From: Ceratopteris richardii
Taxonomy: Eukaryota; Streptophyta; Polypodiopsida; Polypodiales; Pteridaceae
Assembly: GCA_020310875.1 (NCBI GenBank)
Contig: CM035407.1
Coordinates: 200,687,153-200,751,152 of the forward strand
DNA: 64,000 nucleotides
Direction: 5' to 3'
Shown: positions 22,633-34,950 of the stretch, piece after piece
How the letters are laid out: every line of letters starts with the position of its first letter
How positions within the stretch are numbered: position 1 is the first letter of the stretch
Notes under the pieces: generated by a model
The model's input: only the letters and a program-made list of their open reading frames with translations
The model's database searches: none
Told to the model about the DNA's origin: nothing
Made by a program: the position numbers and the translations under genes

Positions 22633-23323
22633 TGTCATGGACAAAGGAAACCCCTGACCTTAGATTCCATGTGAACTCTATATCTCATGATTGGTTCAGA
22701 ATTAGGAGAAACCAATGCTTCCATTGCGTCCGGAGCGTGCCAAAACCCTAAGATCGACTATCTACTTGCCTGATTCGGATATCCAGAGCTCATGTTTCGA
22801 ATTGATGACATCATCGATGACATCATCAATTCGTAACCGCCTTTCATGAACCGCCCTTGAAAACCTATAAGAGGAGGGGTTGGCCACAATCATAATCAGT
22901 CTTGCCAATGCCAATCTTGGGAGCTCAAGGAGTCGTGACTGCCAAGTAAGTACTTTCAAGTTCCAGTTCTATTTCTTGTCTTGTTCCTTGTTCTAGTCTA
23001 GTTCTTGGAAATCCTATCTTGTCCCCTTGTAATCTCGTAGTATGAGATCCTATTGAGTTCTTTCGTGTATCTAGTTCATCTCCCATAAGGGAGTTCTTGT
23101 AATCCAGATATCTTGTCTCATACTTACGATCCCGGGTTGTGGGATCTCCTGTATCATCTCTAGTCTAGTTTTCCATACCTATTGGTGCCGGGTTGTGGGA
23201 CATCTTGTATCAGTCACATATTATTGTATCATCTTCCCTACGTGGGGGTTCTTGTAATCATAAGTGTATTTTGGAAATCTTGTCTACTGTAGTCAGAGAG
23301 CACAATCTAGTGCTCCCCTGACA
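22633..23323 (+). repeat. 3' LTR of chromovirus A2
   Basis: 691 bp from TGTCATGG to CCCTGACA, same length and plan as the A1 LTR at 487-1177. A tandem GATGACATCATC pair is at 22804-22827 and a TATA-like CCTATAAGAGG begins at 22864, some 37-40 bp downstream. Confidence 0.92.
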
Positions 23324-23484
23324 CATAGTGCATTTTATTGTACTTATCGCATGCCTATAAAGCCTATTTGAGTCTCCATAAGCTCAAGGGCTGATCTTAT
23401 GCCAGTTGACTGAACCGAACTTCATCGCTTCGCAACTCACTTTTCTATCTCCTACAAGCTTCTCCAAGTTCTTTCAGGATTGCA

Positions 23485-23965
23485 TTACTTGGCACATCAC
23501 AAGAGACTTAGGTAACTAGCATTGTGTGGCTTGAGTGTTGGGATGTCTTTTTTTGGATTGTTTTGATTGTCTTCATTGTACTTGCTTAGGTGTATGTGTG
23601 ACTTTACTATGCTTGAATTTTGGCATAGGCATTGTTTGGTGCGAAGTAGAGGAAGACTCATAAACGTTTGGATTTTAATTAGGGATCAAGCAATTGGTTG
23701 AAGAAGAAGCCAAAAAAAGGTGTAAGTACATATTTTCCTTCACATTTGAGTATTATTGTGCCATTCGCAGGGTTTTATTTGATTGAATTTGTGAATTGCC
23801 AATCTTTTTTGAGGATTTCTTGTTCCATCAAATCATCATCCTCATAAGCTAAGAATTTGATGTATAACTTGGTCTTTCCCAAATGCATGGGAAGTCTAAT
23901 TTGTCCTTCCAAATCCTATCAAGTAAGCTCAAGCTTTTAGTTAGACTTGAGTGACTTAAGTAGAC
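23485..23965 (+). repeat. repeat E, copy 1
   Basis: Aligns in inverted orientation with about 55120-55615. Shared blocks include TAGGTAACTAGCATTGTGTG, TTTGATGTATAACTTGGTC and AAATGCATGGGAAGT. No coding domain, LTR ends or tail are evident. It may be part of an undescribed LTR or leader. Confidence 0.65.
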
Positions 23966-25071
23966 ACAATTATATGGCATTAGCTATGACACATATCAAC
24001 AAAAAATTTGACAAGATGTCGATGTGATTGCCCCAATTGCTGTCTATCTTTGATTGGCCTCATAGTTTATTGCATATAGCACATAGCCATGGGTATGGCT
24101 TATTGATTAACAACAAAATCCATGGGAATCTGTTTGGGTTCAAAAGAGTGCATATTTTGACCTACTTGGAAGAATTGGTAGATCCCCTTCGTCTTCAACT
24201 TTTTGCTCTTGCTCCCCTTTAAATTCTTCTTTTCCTTTTGGCTTTGTATTTGATCACTTTGTTTTTCACTTGGATACTTCTTTGTAGTTTCCTCCAAACA
24301 TTATTCAACATCCCATGTAACCTAACTCTCGTAATCCTTAAGAGAGAGAAATAATATTTATATAATGATGTAGTTTATCTAGCTGATTTCATCTATGTAA
24401 AGAGTATCATATAATCCTTCAAAGATATACTGGATCAATTTTATTTGGAATGAACAAATTATTTGAACAAGGCCACATCTTCTCTCTAATGCTCAATATC
24501 AACTTATTTCATGAAAGTCTGTTTTGCTCATGATATAAGAAAAAATCTTAAAAACTCAAAGCTTGTCTTTCCATTCTATTTTGAGTGCCCCTCCTTCATC
24601 TCAATGGCCATTTATAACTTGAGAAAGGTTTTTTAAAGAATTTTCTACCATATTATGGCATAGTCACGCGCATACATAAGATGTGAAAATTAAGCTCCCC
24701 AAATAGAAAATAAATTTAATTGGTATCCACAAACACCTACACTGGAATATATTTTCTAAAAGTGTGGTTTTTCCATCTCTTTTGGTACTTGGAATATACT
24801 CATTGAGAAGATTTGAAAGATTTGCAACAGAGGAGCTAGTGTTCCTATATTGAGAATTGTGTGTATGTAAGTTTTCCAATAGGTGGTAAGTCCAAATTTT
24901 CTTCTTCATTTTCAAGATTAAGCATGAACCATTGTTCTTGATGCCCCTAATCAAATAAATACTTTATCTAATAATTTTTCATTTGTTAGAAACCCACTCG
25001 ATGACATTAGGTGAAATTTTCAACTCCTTTTTTGTCTAGAAAATTGATCCTACATGATATTGGTGATGAAT
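23966..25071. other. no gene recognised
   Basis: About 1.1 kb, AT-rich, between repeat E and the left LTR of copia C3. Only short open frames are present and no retroelement motif is seen. Confidence 0.5.
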
Positions 25072-25324
25072 TCGATGGATTTTTGTATCAAAAATCTACA
25101 AAATTCTTGATTTATGTATGCATTACATCTCTTGAAAAACACAAGGAAGAAGAAGAAGCTTGGAGCACAATACAGAATCCTGAAGTGAATGTAAAAAGAT
25201 AAGTGAGCCATTAGGGTTATAGGCATATATACAATCTAGGGAAAAAAACCTCCTAAAGAGCGAAAAAAGTGCCCCAACAATCTTATAGGGTGTTCACACA
25301 CAACACTACCAAAATATATCAACA
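25072..25324 (-). repeat. 3' LTR of copia C3
   Basis: On the minus strand starts TGTTGATATATTTTGG and carries the family blocks CTCTTTAGGAGG and CTTCTTCTTCCTTGTG. The left edge is approximate. Immediately right, CCCAAGGGGATT (minus strand) is the purine-rich primer tract. Confidence 0.78.
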
Positions 25325-25341
25325 AATCCCCTTGGGAGTGA

Positions 25342-26496
25342 TGTTGAAGATTCACTCACTAATTAGACATAAAGACATTGAAGACATATGAAGGATAAAG
25401 AAAGACGAAGAGAAGTAGAAACAAAGCATTCAGAAAAACCAAAGCCTTAGTGAAGGGACAAATTCACGCCTGTAACTTAGTGCATAGAAACTTCCAAAAT
25501 TACGAGTTTTGAATCTCAGAACAAATATGTATATATAAGTGAGTTTGCATAAGAAGAAATTATATGAGAGAGAGTGTGCTTAGAAGTAAGTGCATGTAGT
25601 AGATGCGAGAGTGCATAAGTGTAGAGATGGATAGTAGAACCTGAACTGTCAGGTATTCATCTGTAAGAGAGTTGGTAAGGAATAATTACTCAGTATAGGA
25701 GAGTTTTCCATGGCTATGAGAAAAGGAAGGCCAAGCCCTTTTGTACACATCTTCTCTAATAGAAAACACATGTTTGTGTAGAAGAATTGAGTGTATTCTT
25801 CTTGTGTGAAGATTTCGAAGTATTTTCATTTCATTGTGAAAGTTAGTTAATAGTTACAGTTTTGTCAGTGTACACTTTTACGGTACTTCTACAAGTTAGA
25901 TCTCAATAGTGTAATTTTTTTCATGAGAGATAGCTCATTTTGAAGCTACTAGTCTCAGCTACAAACTGACCAAAAGATTTCTGTGAAACGAGACATGTAT
26001 GCACAGTACTGAGTCTCATAGTAAAGGCATCCAAAACTGGTGAAGTTTTTTCTCAAACTTCAGATACAGTCCATTCACTGAAGGAAGCTCAGGTATTACA
26101 TCTAACTTCATTCACAATCATTTGAAGTAATCACAAAGAGAATTGCAGTTGATTCTGGTAACATTCTGGTGCAATTACGGTGACATTCCGGTAACAGTCC
26201 GGTGGAGTTCCGGTGAGATTCCAATGAGTTTAGAACAGAGTTTTGGTATAGTTAAGTGACTGAAAGATTATCTAAGCACAAAATTGTAAAGTCTGAAGTA
26301 AACCATATCAGAATTGAAGCCTAAAGGAAAGTCGAAGTTTTCTGTAAAGAGAATTTTGAATTTCACTAAACATAGTAGTGAAGTTTTTAGATTCTGAAAG
26401 GTTGCTAAGCTAATGATGCTTATAGAGGTGTTCTAATATCACTCTAGCTTAGTTCTTGTGGCTTGGAGAAATTTCGCAGTATTCACAGCGCCAACA
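25342..26496 (+). repeat. 5' LTR of copia G
   Basis: 1155 bp, TGTTGAAGATTC to GCGCCAACA. A TATA region, TATGTATATATAAGTG, is near 25528-25543. In the later part, 26157-26225, a short motif like ATTCCGGTGA recurs about six times. Confidence 0.92.
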
Positions 26497-26498
26497 AG

Positions 26499-26510
26499 TG
26501 GTATCAGAGC
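26499..26510 (+). other. primer binding site of copia G
   Basis: TGGTATCAGAGC, the classical plant copia site matching the 3' end of initiator tRNA-Met, two bases inside the LTR. Confidence 0.95.
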
Positions 26511-26650
26511 AGAAAGGTCCTCAAGAGTAAACGGAAGTACAGATACAAGAGAAGTTGAAGAATTCTTTGTTGGAAAGGTGAAAGTTGAGGTTATCAACAA
26601 CAAACGACATCAGAGAAGCGTTCCGAAGTCATTCTCAAGGGTAAAGGTTT

Positions 26651-27510
26651 ATGAATGGAGAAGAAAAGAAGCTTACTTTTGGAGACGACAGTCAACCAAA
26701 GAAAGAAGAGTTAGAAGCCTTAAAGCTATGGCAGAAGAAAGATGCAACGGCAAGAGCTTATATCTACAATACCATCACAGATCATTTGTTACCACATATT
26801 AGAGGTTTGGAAAAAGTGGAAGATATATGGAGTGCATTGAAAAATCATTTCCAAAACACTACGAAAGATAGGAAGGCTAGCTTATGGTCAAAGTTTACGA
26901 CGTTCAAGAAAAAGCAAATTCAAAGCATTAGTGATTATGTCACTAAGATGAAGGACTTGGCAAACAATCTTGGATCTATTGATGAGGATATCGAAGACCA
27001 CAGGTTAATAGTGCAATTGCTTGCAAGATTGAGAGGAGATGAAAGGTGGAAACCTTTCATACTCTCAATTGAACTTTCATTAAATCCTTTTGTACCAGAT
27101 TTAAATCAGTTGCTTGGACTAATGCTAACATTTGCGCAAGATTTGAAGACAGATGGAGATAAAGGACATAGTTCAGCTATGTACGCAAAGAGTAAGAAGA
27201 AATGTGATAAAGGTAAAGAAAAGAATGAAGAAGAGATGACTATTGAAGAAAATTATGCAAGAGGAAGAGGTAATGCCAGAAGTAAAAGCAGAGGTAATAC
27301 AAAAGGAAGAGGTAATCAGAATAACAACAAGAAGACTTGTTGGATCTGTGGATTAAGAAATCATTTGGCTCATGATTGTTGGCATAATTCTCAAGGACCA
27401 AGTCAGAATCAGAACAACAATAGCAGAGGCAGAGGCGGAAGATATCAAAGAGGTAGACAAAGCCAAAGAGGCGGATATGGTAGAGGTGGAGCAAGAAGTT
27501 GGGGATAGAA
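26651..27510 (+). pseudogene. copia gag of G
   Basis: The frame reads MNGEEKKLTFGDD, then LWQKKDATARAYIYNTI and the UBN2-type gag core around ATKMKDLANNLGSIDED-like sequence. A CCHC zinc knuckle, CWICGLRNHLAHDC, lies near 27338-27380, followed by a Gly/Arg-rich tail (GRGGRYQRGRQ). It would bind and package element RNA. Closely matched by the gag of element I. Confidence 0.85.
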
Positions 27511-27599
27511 TCAGTCTTACAACACCACCTAATACAACTATGCAAATGATACGCAGAATGACAATCATACAACATTAATGATGAATTCGATAAGTGTGT

Positions 27600-28115
27600 C
27601 AAAAAATGAAGACCTCAAGGTATTCTATATTGACTCTGGTTGTTCAAATCATTTGTTAGGAAATATAGAATTATTATCACACCTACTACAACTATGCAAA
27701 TGATACGCAGAATGACAATCATACAACATTAATGATGAATTCGATAAGTGTGTCAAAAAATGAAGACCTCAAGGTATTCTATATTGACTCTGGTTGTTCA
27801 AATCATTTGTTAGGAAATATAGAATTATTATCAAAAATTGGAAGGAGGTATTTCAAATCATACAGTACAAACAAGTGATAACACAAAACATAATGTGCAG
27901 TCAATTGGAAAAGTAAAGTGCAAGAATGGAGCTGACCTGCTAACAAATGTTTTGTATGTTCGAGCAATCCCAAAGAATCTGATCAGTGTGGGATAGATAG
28001 TAGAAAAAGGTTTTCAAGTCAGATTTACAATCAAGGAGTATCTATTGAAGATCCAGAGAATGGATACAATCAAATTGTCTATGGTAAGAAGGAAGGTAGA
28101 CTTTTTACTCTTAAA
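27600..28115 (+). pseudogene. copia protease of G
   Basis: The active-site stretch FYIDSGCSNHLLGN is the copia aspartic protease signature (D-S-G-C). It is followed by the linker VLYVRAIPKNLISVG. The enzyme would mature the gag-pol polyprotein. Broken. Confidence 0.8.
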
Positions 28116-29360
28116 GTGCAAGGGAATGTTGGTCAAGCCTTGATCACACATGGTGATGAAGTATTTACAGAATTAGACCTTTGGCATAAAAGGTTAGGAC
28201 ATTTTAATGAAAAAGGAATCAAAGTGATGGTGGAAAATCAATCTCTAAAAGGGTTACCAAATACCAAAAGTCAACATATGATTCATAAATGTGAAGCGTG
28301 TCAATTGGGAAAGGCACACAGGCTACCAATTCATAAAAATGGTTACAAACATGATGGTTTGCTAGAGCTCATACATACAAATGTATGGGGACCAACAAAA
28401 GAAGGATCTATCAGTGAATCAAGGTATTACATTCTTTTTATTGATGATGCGACAAGATGAATAACTCTTTATGTTTTGAGAGAGAAATCAGAAGTGTTTG
28501 GAGCTTTCAAGCATTTTCATGCATATGCTAAAAGACTTACAGGACAAAAACTCAAAAGGCTAAGGTCTGATGGAGGAGGAGAATATTTTTCTCGAGAATT
28601 CAATGATTATCTCTGGAATGCAGCTATCAAATGAGAGATAACTTGCAGATATACACCGCAACAAAATGGAGTAGCAAAAAGGAGAAACCGAACTCTAGTT
28701 GAGTTTGCCAGAGCAATGTTAAAGGAGAAGAATTGTCCAAATTATCTTTGGGCTGAGGTTGTTAATAGAGCTACATATCTAGTAAACAGATTACCATGTA
28801 CAACTTTAAATGGAATGACCCCTTATGAAGCTTGGTGGGGTAAGAAACCAACACTTGATCATTGCAAAGTGTTTGGATCAGTTTCCTATGCTTATGTACC
28901 ATCAAAGCTTAGACATAAGCTTGAACCAAAAGCTGAAAAATATGTGTTCATTGGATATGATGAAAAGCAGATGGGTTACAGGTTATGGAATCCTTTAACC
29001 AAACAGTTTATTGTTTCCAGAGATGTGACATTTGATGAAGGAAAGATTTGGTATGCACACATAAAGTATGATGATGAAACATCTGAAGAAGAGGTAAGAA
29101 GAAATGAAAAAGTTAAATCACATATGCAGGTAAATGGAGATGAAGATTATATGCAGGCAAGTACATCCAAGATTGGATCAACTATGCAAAATGAAGATGA
29201 ATCGAGATTTGATGAAGAAGTGTATTCAGATACACATGAAGAGTTTGAACCAAGAAGGTCAAATAGGCTAAGGAAACAACCAACAAGGTTTTCCTATGAT
29301 ACTTCTTATTTGACTCAAAAAAACTATGCCTACTTAGTAAAAGAAGATGAAGAACCTCAG
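28116..29360 (+). pseudogene. copia integrase of G
   Basis: The zinc-binding start WHKRLGHFNEKG with CEACQLGKAHRLP, then the core: TNVWGPTKEGSISES, YILFIDDATR, RSDGGGEYF and TPQQNGVAKRRNRTLVE, containing the conserved acidic positions. The downstream region reads VFGSVSYAYVPSKLRHK and FIGYDEKQMGYRLWNP. It would insert the DNA copy into host chromosomes. Broken. Confidence 0.85.
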
Positions 29361-30884
29361 AATTATAGTGAAGCAAAAGGTAAGAAACAATGGGAAGAAG
29401 CAATGAAAGAAGAGTTCAATGCACTTGAGGAGAACAAGACTTGGGAACTTGTTCCAAAACCTAATGGTAAGAAAGTGATTGGAAATAAATGGGTTTACAA
29501 AGTTAAGAAACTTGCAGATGGAAGAATAGCCAGATACAAAGCTAGACTGATGGTCAAAGGTTATGCTCAGACGCATGGCATAGATTATGATGAGACATTC
29601 AGCCCAGTGGCAAAGATGTCAACTATAAGGATAGTGATTGCTATAGTAGCATCAAAAGGATGGAAGCTAAGTCAGTTGGATATAAAGAATGCATTTTTAA
29701 ATGGATATATATCAGATGAAGTCTACATGGAACAACCTGAAGGGTTTGTAAGTTCCAGTCGTCCAAATCATGTTTGCATATTAAGAAGAGCACTCTATGG
29801 ACTGAAGCAAGCTCCAAGAGCTTGGAATTATAGACTTGTGAAGTATCTCAATGAACTAGGATATCAAAGTTCAAAGGCAGATGCAACTCTACTCATTAAG
29901 AGAACAGATGAAGGTATGATCTACATTTGTATTTACGTAGATGACATTATAATCACAAATACTTCACATGAAGGAATCAAAGAAGTAAAGAGATTACTTG
30001 AGAAAGAGTTCGAGATAAGTGATCTGGGAAAGTTATCATACTTTCTTGGAATGGAAGTCACTTATACAGATCATGGCATATATGTGTCACAAGAAAGGTA
30101 TCTTCTGAACTTATTGAAGAAGTTTAATATGGAGAATTGCAGAGAAACCTCAACACCACTTGAGGTAAATCATAAACTCAGCAAATATGATGGTGCAGAG
30201 TTTAAAGATATGAGGAAGTATCAATTTTTAGTGGGAAGCTTGATTTATGCTACACTAACAAGACCTGATCTCAGTTATGCAGTGGGAGTTCTCTCACAGT
30301 TTATGCGTTGTCCGAAGGATCAACATTGGGTTGCAGGACAAAGAGTTCTTAGATATATAAAAAGAACTATAAAGGAAGGATTATATTATCCCTTTACATC
30401 AGATATAAAGCTGAGAGCATACAGTGACTCAGATTGGGGAGGAAGTCAAGATGATAGAAGATCAACACATGGGTATATGATATACCTAGGAGATAAGCTT
30501 GTCAGCTAGTGTTCAAAGAAGCAACATACAGTGGTTTTATCATCAACTGAAGCCAAGTATAAAGGACTTGTAGAAGAAGCTAAAGAAGTGATATGGATGC
30601 AAACCTTGTTCAAAAGTTTGGGTATTGATCAAGGTATACCTATCATACATGGAGACAATATGAGCTTGTTGTATCTTGCAGCAAATCCACTATTTCATGC
30701 AAGAACAAAGCACATAGAGATTCAATACCATTTCTTGAAGGAAAAGGTAATGGAGAAGGAGATTGAAATAATATACACTCCTAAAAAAGATCAAATTGCA
30801 GATATTATGACAAAGAGCTTGGATGGAGTAAAGACATGCAGATTCAAAGAAATGGCAGGAATAAAAGAAAAGAAGAATATATGA
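29360..30884 (+). pseudogene. copia reverse transcriptase and RNase H of G
   Basis: Reverse transcriptase: VIGNKWVYKVKKLADG, YKARLMVKGYAQTHGID, LSQLDIKNAFLNGYI, ALYGLKQAPRAWN and the catalytic ICIYVDDIII at about 29920-29950. RNase H: LRAYSDSDWGGSQDDRRST at about 30415-30470 and LSSTEAKYKGL at about 30540, then FHARTKHIEIQYHFLKEKV. Most of the region is readable. Broken, though less than in family C. Confidence 0.9.
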
Positions 30885-30909
30885 AAGATCAGAGGATGCA
30901 AATTAGTGA

Positions 30910-30921
30910 TTGAGGGGGGGC
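30910..30921 (+). other. polypurine tract of copia G
   Basis: TTGAGGGGGGGC immediately before the 3' LTR start TGTTGAAG. Confidence 0.85.
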
Positions 30922-32089
30922 TGTTGAAGATTGACTCACTAATTAGACATAAAGACATGAAGACATATGAAGGATAAAGAAAGACGAAGAGAAGTAAAAA
31001 CAAAGCATTCAGAAAAACCAAATCCTTAGTGAAGGGACAAATTCACACCTATAACATAGTGCATAGAAAATTCTAGAATTACGAGTTTTGAATCTCGGAA
31101 CAAATATGTATATATAAGTGAGTTTGCATAAGAAGAAAATATATGAGAGAGAGAGTGCTTAGAAGTAAGCGCATGTAGTAGACGTGAGAGTGCGTAAGTG
31201 TAGAGATGAATAGTAGAACCTCAACTATCAAGTATTCATCTGTAAGAGACATGGTAAGGAATAACTACTCAGTATAGGAGAGTTTTCCATGGCTATGAGC
31301 AAAGGAAGGCCAAGCCATTTTGTACAAATCTTCTCTAATAGAAAACACATGTTTGTGTAGAAGAATTGAGCATATTCTTCTTGTGTGAAGATTTCAAAGT
31401 ATTTTCATTTCACTGTGAAAGTTAGTTAACAGTTACAGTTTTGTCAGTGTACACTTTTACGATACTTCTACAAGTTAGATCTCACCGTATAGTGTAAAGT
31501 TTTTCATGAAAGATAGCTCATTTTGAAGCTACTAGTCTCAACTACAAACTGACCAAAAGATTTCTGTGAAACGGGACATGTACGCACAGTAGTGAGTCTG
31601 ACAATAAAGGCATCCAAAACTAGTGAAGTTTTTTCTCAAACTTCAGATACAGTCCATTCACTGAAGGAAGCTCAAGTATTACTTCTTACTTCATTCACAA
31701 TCATTTGAAGTAATCACAAAGAGAATTATAGTTGATTTCGGTAAAATTCCAGTGCAATTACGGTGACATTATGGTAACAGTCCAGTGGAGTTCTGATGAG
31801 ATTTCGATGAGTTTAGAACACAGTTTTGGTACAGTTAAGTGACTGAAAGATTATCTAACAGTAAGTAAGCACAAAATTGTAAAGTTTGAGGTAAAGGAGA
31901 TCAGAATTGAAGCTTGATGAAAAGGCAAAGTTTTTTGTAAAGAGAATTTTTAATTTCACTAAACACAGTAGTGAAGTTTTCAAATTCAGAAAGGTTGCTA
32001 AGCTATTGATGATTATAGAGGTGTTCTAATATCACTCTAGCTTAGTTCTTGTGGTGTGGAGAAATTTCGCAGTATACGCAGCGACAACA
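30922..32089 (+). repeat. 3' LTR of copia G
   Basis: 1168 bp, pairs with 25342-26496; ends GCGACAACA followed by the target duplication AGTGA. The motif series near 31735-31805 corresponds to that in the 5' LTR but is more degraded. Confidence 0.92.
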
Positions 32090-33018
32090 AGTGATGCCAT
32101 GAACAGGGAGCTAGCACTCATATATAAGGAAGTGCTAAGATATGTCAAAAGATATCAATACACAAAAGGAATCAAGCTCAAAGCTTTGCAAAAAGCTTTA
32201 AACTTCTCTTGAGTTAGAGCCTTTATGAAAAGATCTATAGTGTTATCATGTGTGGGAACATATGCCAAACTGATCTCCCTAGTGGAAAACCTCTCCCTAA
32301 CATAATGACGATGCAACTCAATGTGCTTTGTGCAAGCATGGAACATAAGGTTCCTTGCAACTGCGAATGCGCTCTCATTGTCAGCCAAGATGGTGGTGGC
32401 AAAAGACTCACCAACATCCATACCAACCAAAAGGAGTTTGAGCCACACACAACAGTAACTCTGAAAGCTATGCTATACTCAACCTCACAACTAGATGTGG
32501 CCATTCTAGGCTATTTCTTGCTGAGCCAAGATATGCATGAGCTACCAAGCATGAAGCAAAAACCACTAGTGAACACACCAATTTCATAGAAACTAACTGA
32601 GATAGAGTTAGAAAAAGCATCTAAATCTGGTGGTAGTGATTCCCCCTTGGGATAAAACAATCCAAATATTCAAGCACCACTCAAGAAGTGAAAGATGTAC
32701 TTAACTCCCTGCCAATGTTTGACACCCCGGCATTATATAAACCTATTCATCTATGTGACAACAAACTGAATATCGGCCAAGTTATGCATAAGTAAATCAA
32801 GCATCCAATAGCATGTTGATAGAGAACAACATCAAATGCATCTCCAACATCATGAAGACTCAACTAGAAACCTATTTCCATAGGAGTAGCGATAGGTTTG
32901 AAATATTCAAGGCCAAAATGTTGTAATAATATGTCAATATATTTTTTTTGACACTAATCTACCACCATCAAATTCCATAAAGTTAATGCCCAAATAATGA
33001 TGCAAATGCCCCAAATCT
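32090..33018 (-). pseudogene. RNase H region of copia C3
   Basis: Minus-strand pieces read ILADNESAFAVARN, MFHACTKHIELHRHYVRER and SLAYVPTHDNTIDLF: the copia RNase H end with the H-T/C-K-H-I-E-x-x-x-H block. It joins in plan to the reverse transcriptase piece at 39427, the two being separated by element F. Fossil. Confidence 0.8.
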
Positions 33019-33887
33019 TGTTGGAGCAAGTCTATGACAAGCCTAAGTATTGGCTTGAGTCTCACAAAGTCTTAGAAGAAGCTTTAAAAAGAAGACTATG
33101 TAAAGTTCACTTGTGAACTACCTCTTGTAATTTTTTGAAGAGTTTACTTAATGTAAAAGTGAAAGAATCTTAAGTGGTTGAGTCCACTTGATCAAGAATG
33201 GAAAGAGGAGCTCACAAATTTTCATGTCATTTGGATGTTGCAATCTTCAGTTATGTTCAGTTGAAGTCAACAGGGTCTGTTCATCTTCACTTCTCTGTCA
33301 GGTACCCGACTTTTTTACTCATCTTGTCAGAGCCATTTCTCAGTGGTTACTTATTCAAATGCAATGATTTAAAGCTTGTTGGATTCAACTTACTGTCTAG
33401 TAGAACCATACAAATTTTCATAATCATTGGATTCGTAAATTTTGATTTATGCTCATTTTTCTGCTCATTGGTCTCAAACTGTAGCAGCCCATGAAAATCG
33501 GGATGATGTCATCACTTGTTAAAACTCATTCTCAGTGTGTGGTTTATTATTTTTGATGAGATTACTCTTGAAAGTTAGCTCTTTAAGTTAACTAGACTTT
33601 CCCAAGAGGAATTAAGCTAATTGCTGCTGTGCTCAGAGAATTATGCAAAACACTGGACAGGTGTATGAACCAAGAATAGCAAGTTTTCACCTCTGAGCAA
33701 TCTCCAACTTATCTGTTTTGATCTATCTTTTTTAGAGTGATCTTCCAAGGTACATAGGGTGTCTAATACATCCATTGGCAAGCTAAAAGGGCCCACCATA
33801 TACTTCTGGAGTTCATTTGGCTGGTATAGATCAAGGATTTTGCAACACCTCTTCATCTTCAAGCACATACCTATCCATCTCTTCATA
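33019..33887 (+). repeat. 5' LTR of copia F
   Basis: Begins TGTTGGAGCAAG and ends CTCTTCATA, followed by the primer site. It pairs with the longer 3' LTR at 38154-39426 over its full length. Confidence 0.9.
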
Positions 33888-33888
33888 G

Positions 33889-33900
33889 TGGTATCAGAGC
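33889..33900 (+). other. primer binding site of copia F
   Basis: TGGTATCAGAGC, complementary to the 3' end of initiator tRNA-Met, just inside the 5' LTR. Confidence 0.95.
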
Positions 33901-33904
33901 AAGG

Positions 33905-34950
33905 TTGGACAACATGGCAGATGGATTTCCTTCATCAATTGACAAATTGGACAAAGGTAACTACTCAGCTTGGTCATTAAGAATGGAAGCTTATCTCCAA
34001 GGTAGAAGTCTATATGGTTATGTGGCTAGAGATGAAGTTATGCCAAGTTTCAGGAACAAAAGTCAACCAACACAAGAAGAGCAAGAAAGATTGAGCACAT
34101 GGTGCTCCAAGGATGCACTTGCAAGGTCTTATCTCCTCAACTCTATCTCATATTTTTTGTTGCCTCACATTAGAAGTTGTAAGACATCTCAGGAAGTGTG
34201 GGATGCACTTGAAGCTTTCTTTTCTTCAAGTACTAAAGCTAGGAAGCATCAACTATGGCTGGATTTCACAACTCTCAAGAAGGCTCCCAAACAAAATGTG
34301 ACTGATTTTGTCACAAAGCTCAAGGACATAGCAGATCACTTGGGAAGTATTGGAGAGGTAATAGATGAAGAGCAAATTGTAAGGCAGGTCATCAATGGCT
34401 TGAAGGCAGATGACAAGTGGGAAGCATTCACCACAGCTATGGATTTGTACATGGACATGCATGTACCTGATTTCAATACACTCATTGGACAACTACTTAC
34501 TCAAGAGGCAAAGCTTATCAAAAATGGAGAAAGCTCTAAAGGTAATCAATCTTCAGCTTTATACACTGATAAAAGCAAGTCCAAAGATAACAAAGGAAAG
34601 GCAAAGAAAGTGGATGATAAAGCAGGTACATATCAAGCTAACTATGCAGGTAGAGGAAGACATGGCAGAGGTAGAGGAAGAGGAGGTAGACAAGGCAGGG
34701 GGAGATCCCAAGACTCCAACTCATGTTCTATTTGTGGACTAACTAATCATACAACTAAAAATTGCTTTAGGAATTCCAGGAATCAAAGAGGAAGAGGATA
34801 CAATAGAGGAAGTTATGGCTATTCAAGAGGAAGGTTCAACAACTATCATGGCAACTACAACAATACAATCATTCAAACTATCAAGGAGGCTACAAAGGAA
34901 GGAGAGACTACAATAACTACACAGAAGACTCAAACAAAGAAGATTCATTA
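33905..34950 (+). pseudogene. copia gag of F
   Basis: Starts MDNMADGFPSSIDKLDKGNY, then AWSLRMEAYLQGRSLYGYV, the copia gag N-terminal pattern. The UBN2-type core follows, containing LWLDFTTLKKAPKQNVTDFV. A CCHC zinc knuckle, CSICGLTNHTTKNC, lies at 34724-34765 after an Arg/Gly-rich stretch (GRGRGRGGRQGRGR), with a second Arg/Gly/Tyr-rich tail behind it. It would coat and package element RNA. The zinc knuckle residues are all present. Confidence 0.9.

Larger units (their letters stand above)
19592..23323 (+). mobile_element. 5'-truncated Ty3/gypsy chromovirus (family A, copy A2)
   Basis: Contains the end of protease, reverse transcriptase, RNase H, integrase with a C-terminal chromodomain, a purine tract and a complete 3' LTR at 22633-23323. 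Gag and the 5' LTR are missing from this copy. The order protease, reverse transcriptase, RNase H, integrase is the Ty3/gypsy order. Long stretches are still readable, so it is younger than the family C copies; it is nevertheless broken, with a few breaks. The same family is present as A1 at the left edge, in opposite orientation. Confidence 0.9.
25342..32089 (+). mobile_element. Ty1/copia element G, nearly full length
   Basis: 6748 bp with 5' LTR 25342-26496, tRNA-Met primer site 26499-26510, gag, protease, integrase, reverse transcriptase and RNase H, purine tract 30910-30921 and 3' LTR 30922-32089. Target duplications AGTGA are at 25337-25341 and 32090-32094, inside copia C3. The LTRs differ at roughly 6-8% of positions by eye, i.e. 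a few million years at angiosperm rates and more if the lineage is slow. A fossil with roughly half a dozen breaks. Element I (minus strand, up to 63591) is the same family. Confidence 0.92.

Noticed and set aside
25072-25324. Target duplication for copia C3
   Set aside because: The bases right of 43409 (TGTTT) have no counterpart at the left edge, which is itself uncertain.
33198-33494. 98-codon frame as a small gene
   Set aside because: It lies wholly in the 5' LTR of element F and recurs in the 3' LTR near 38770.
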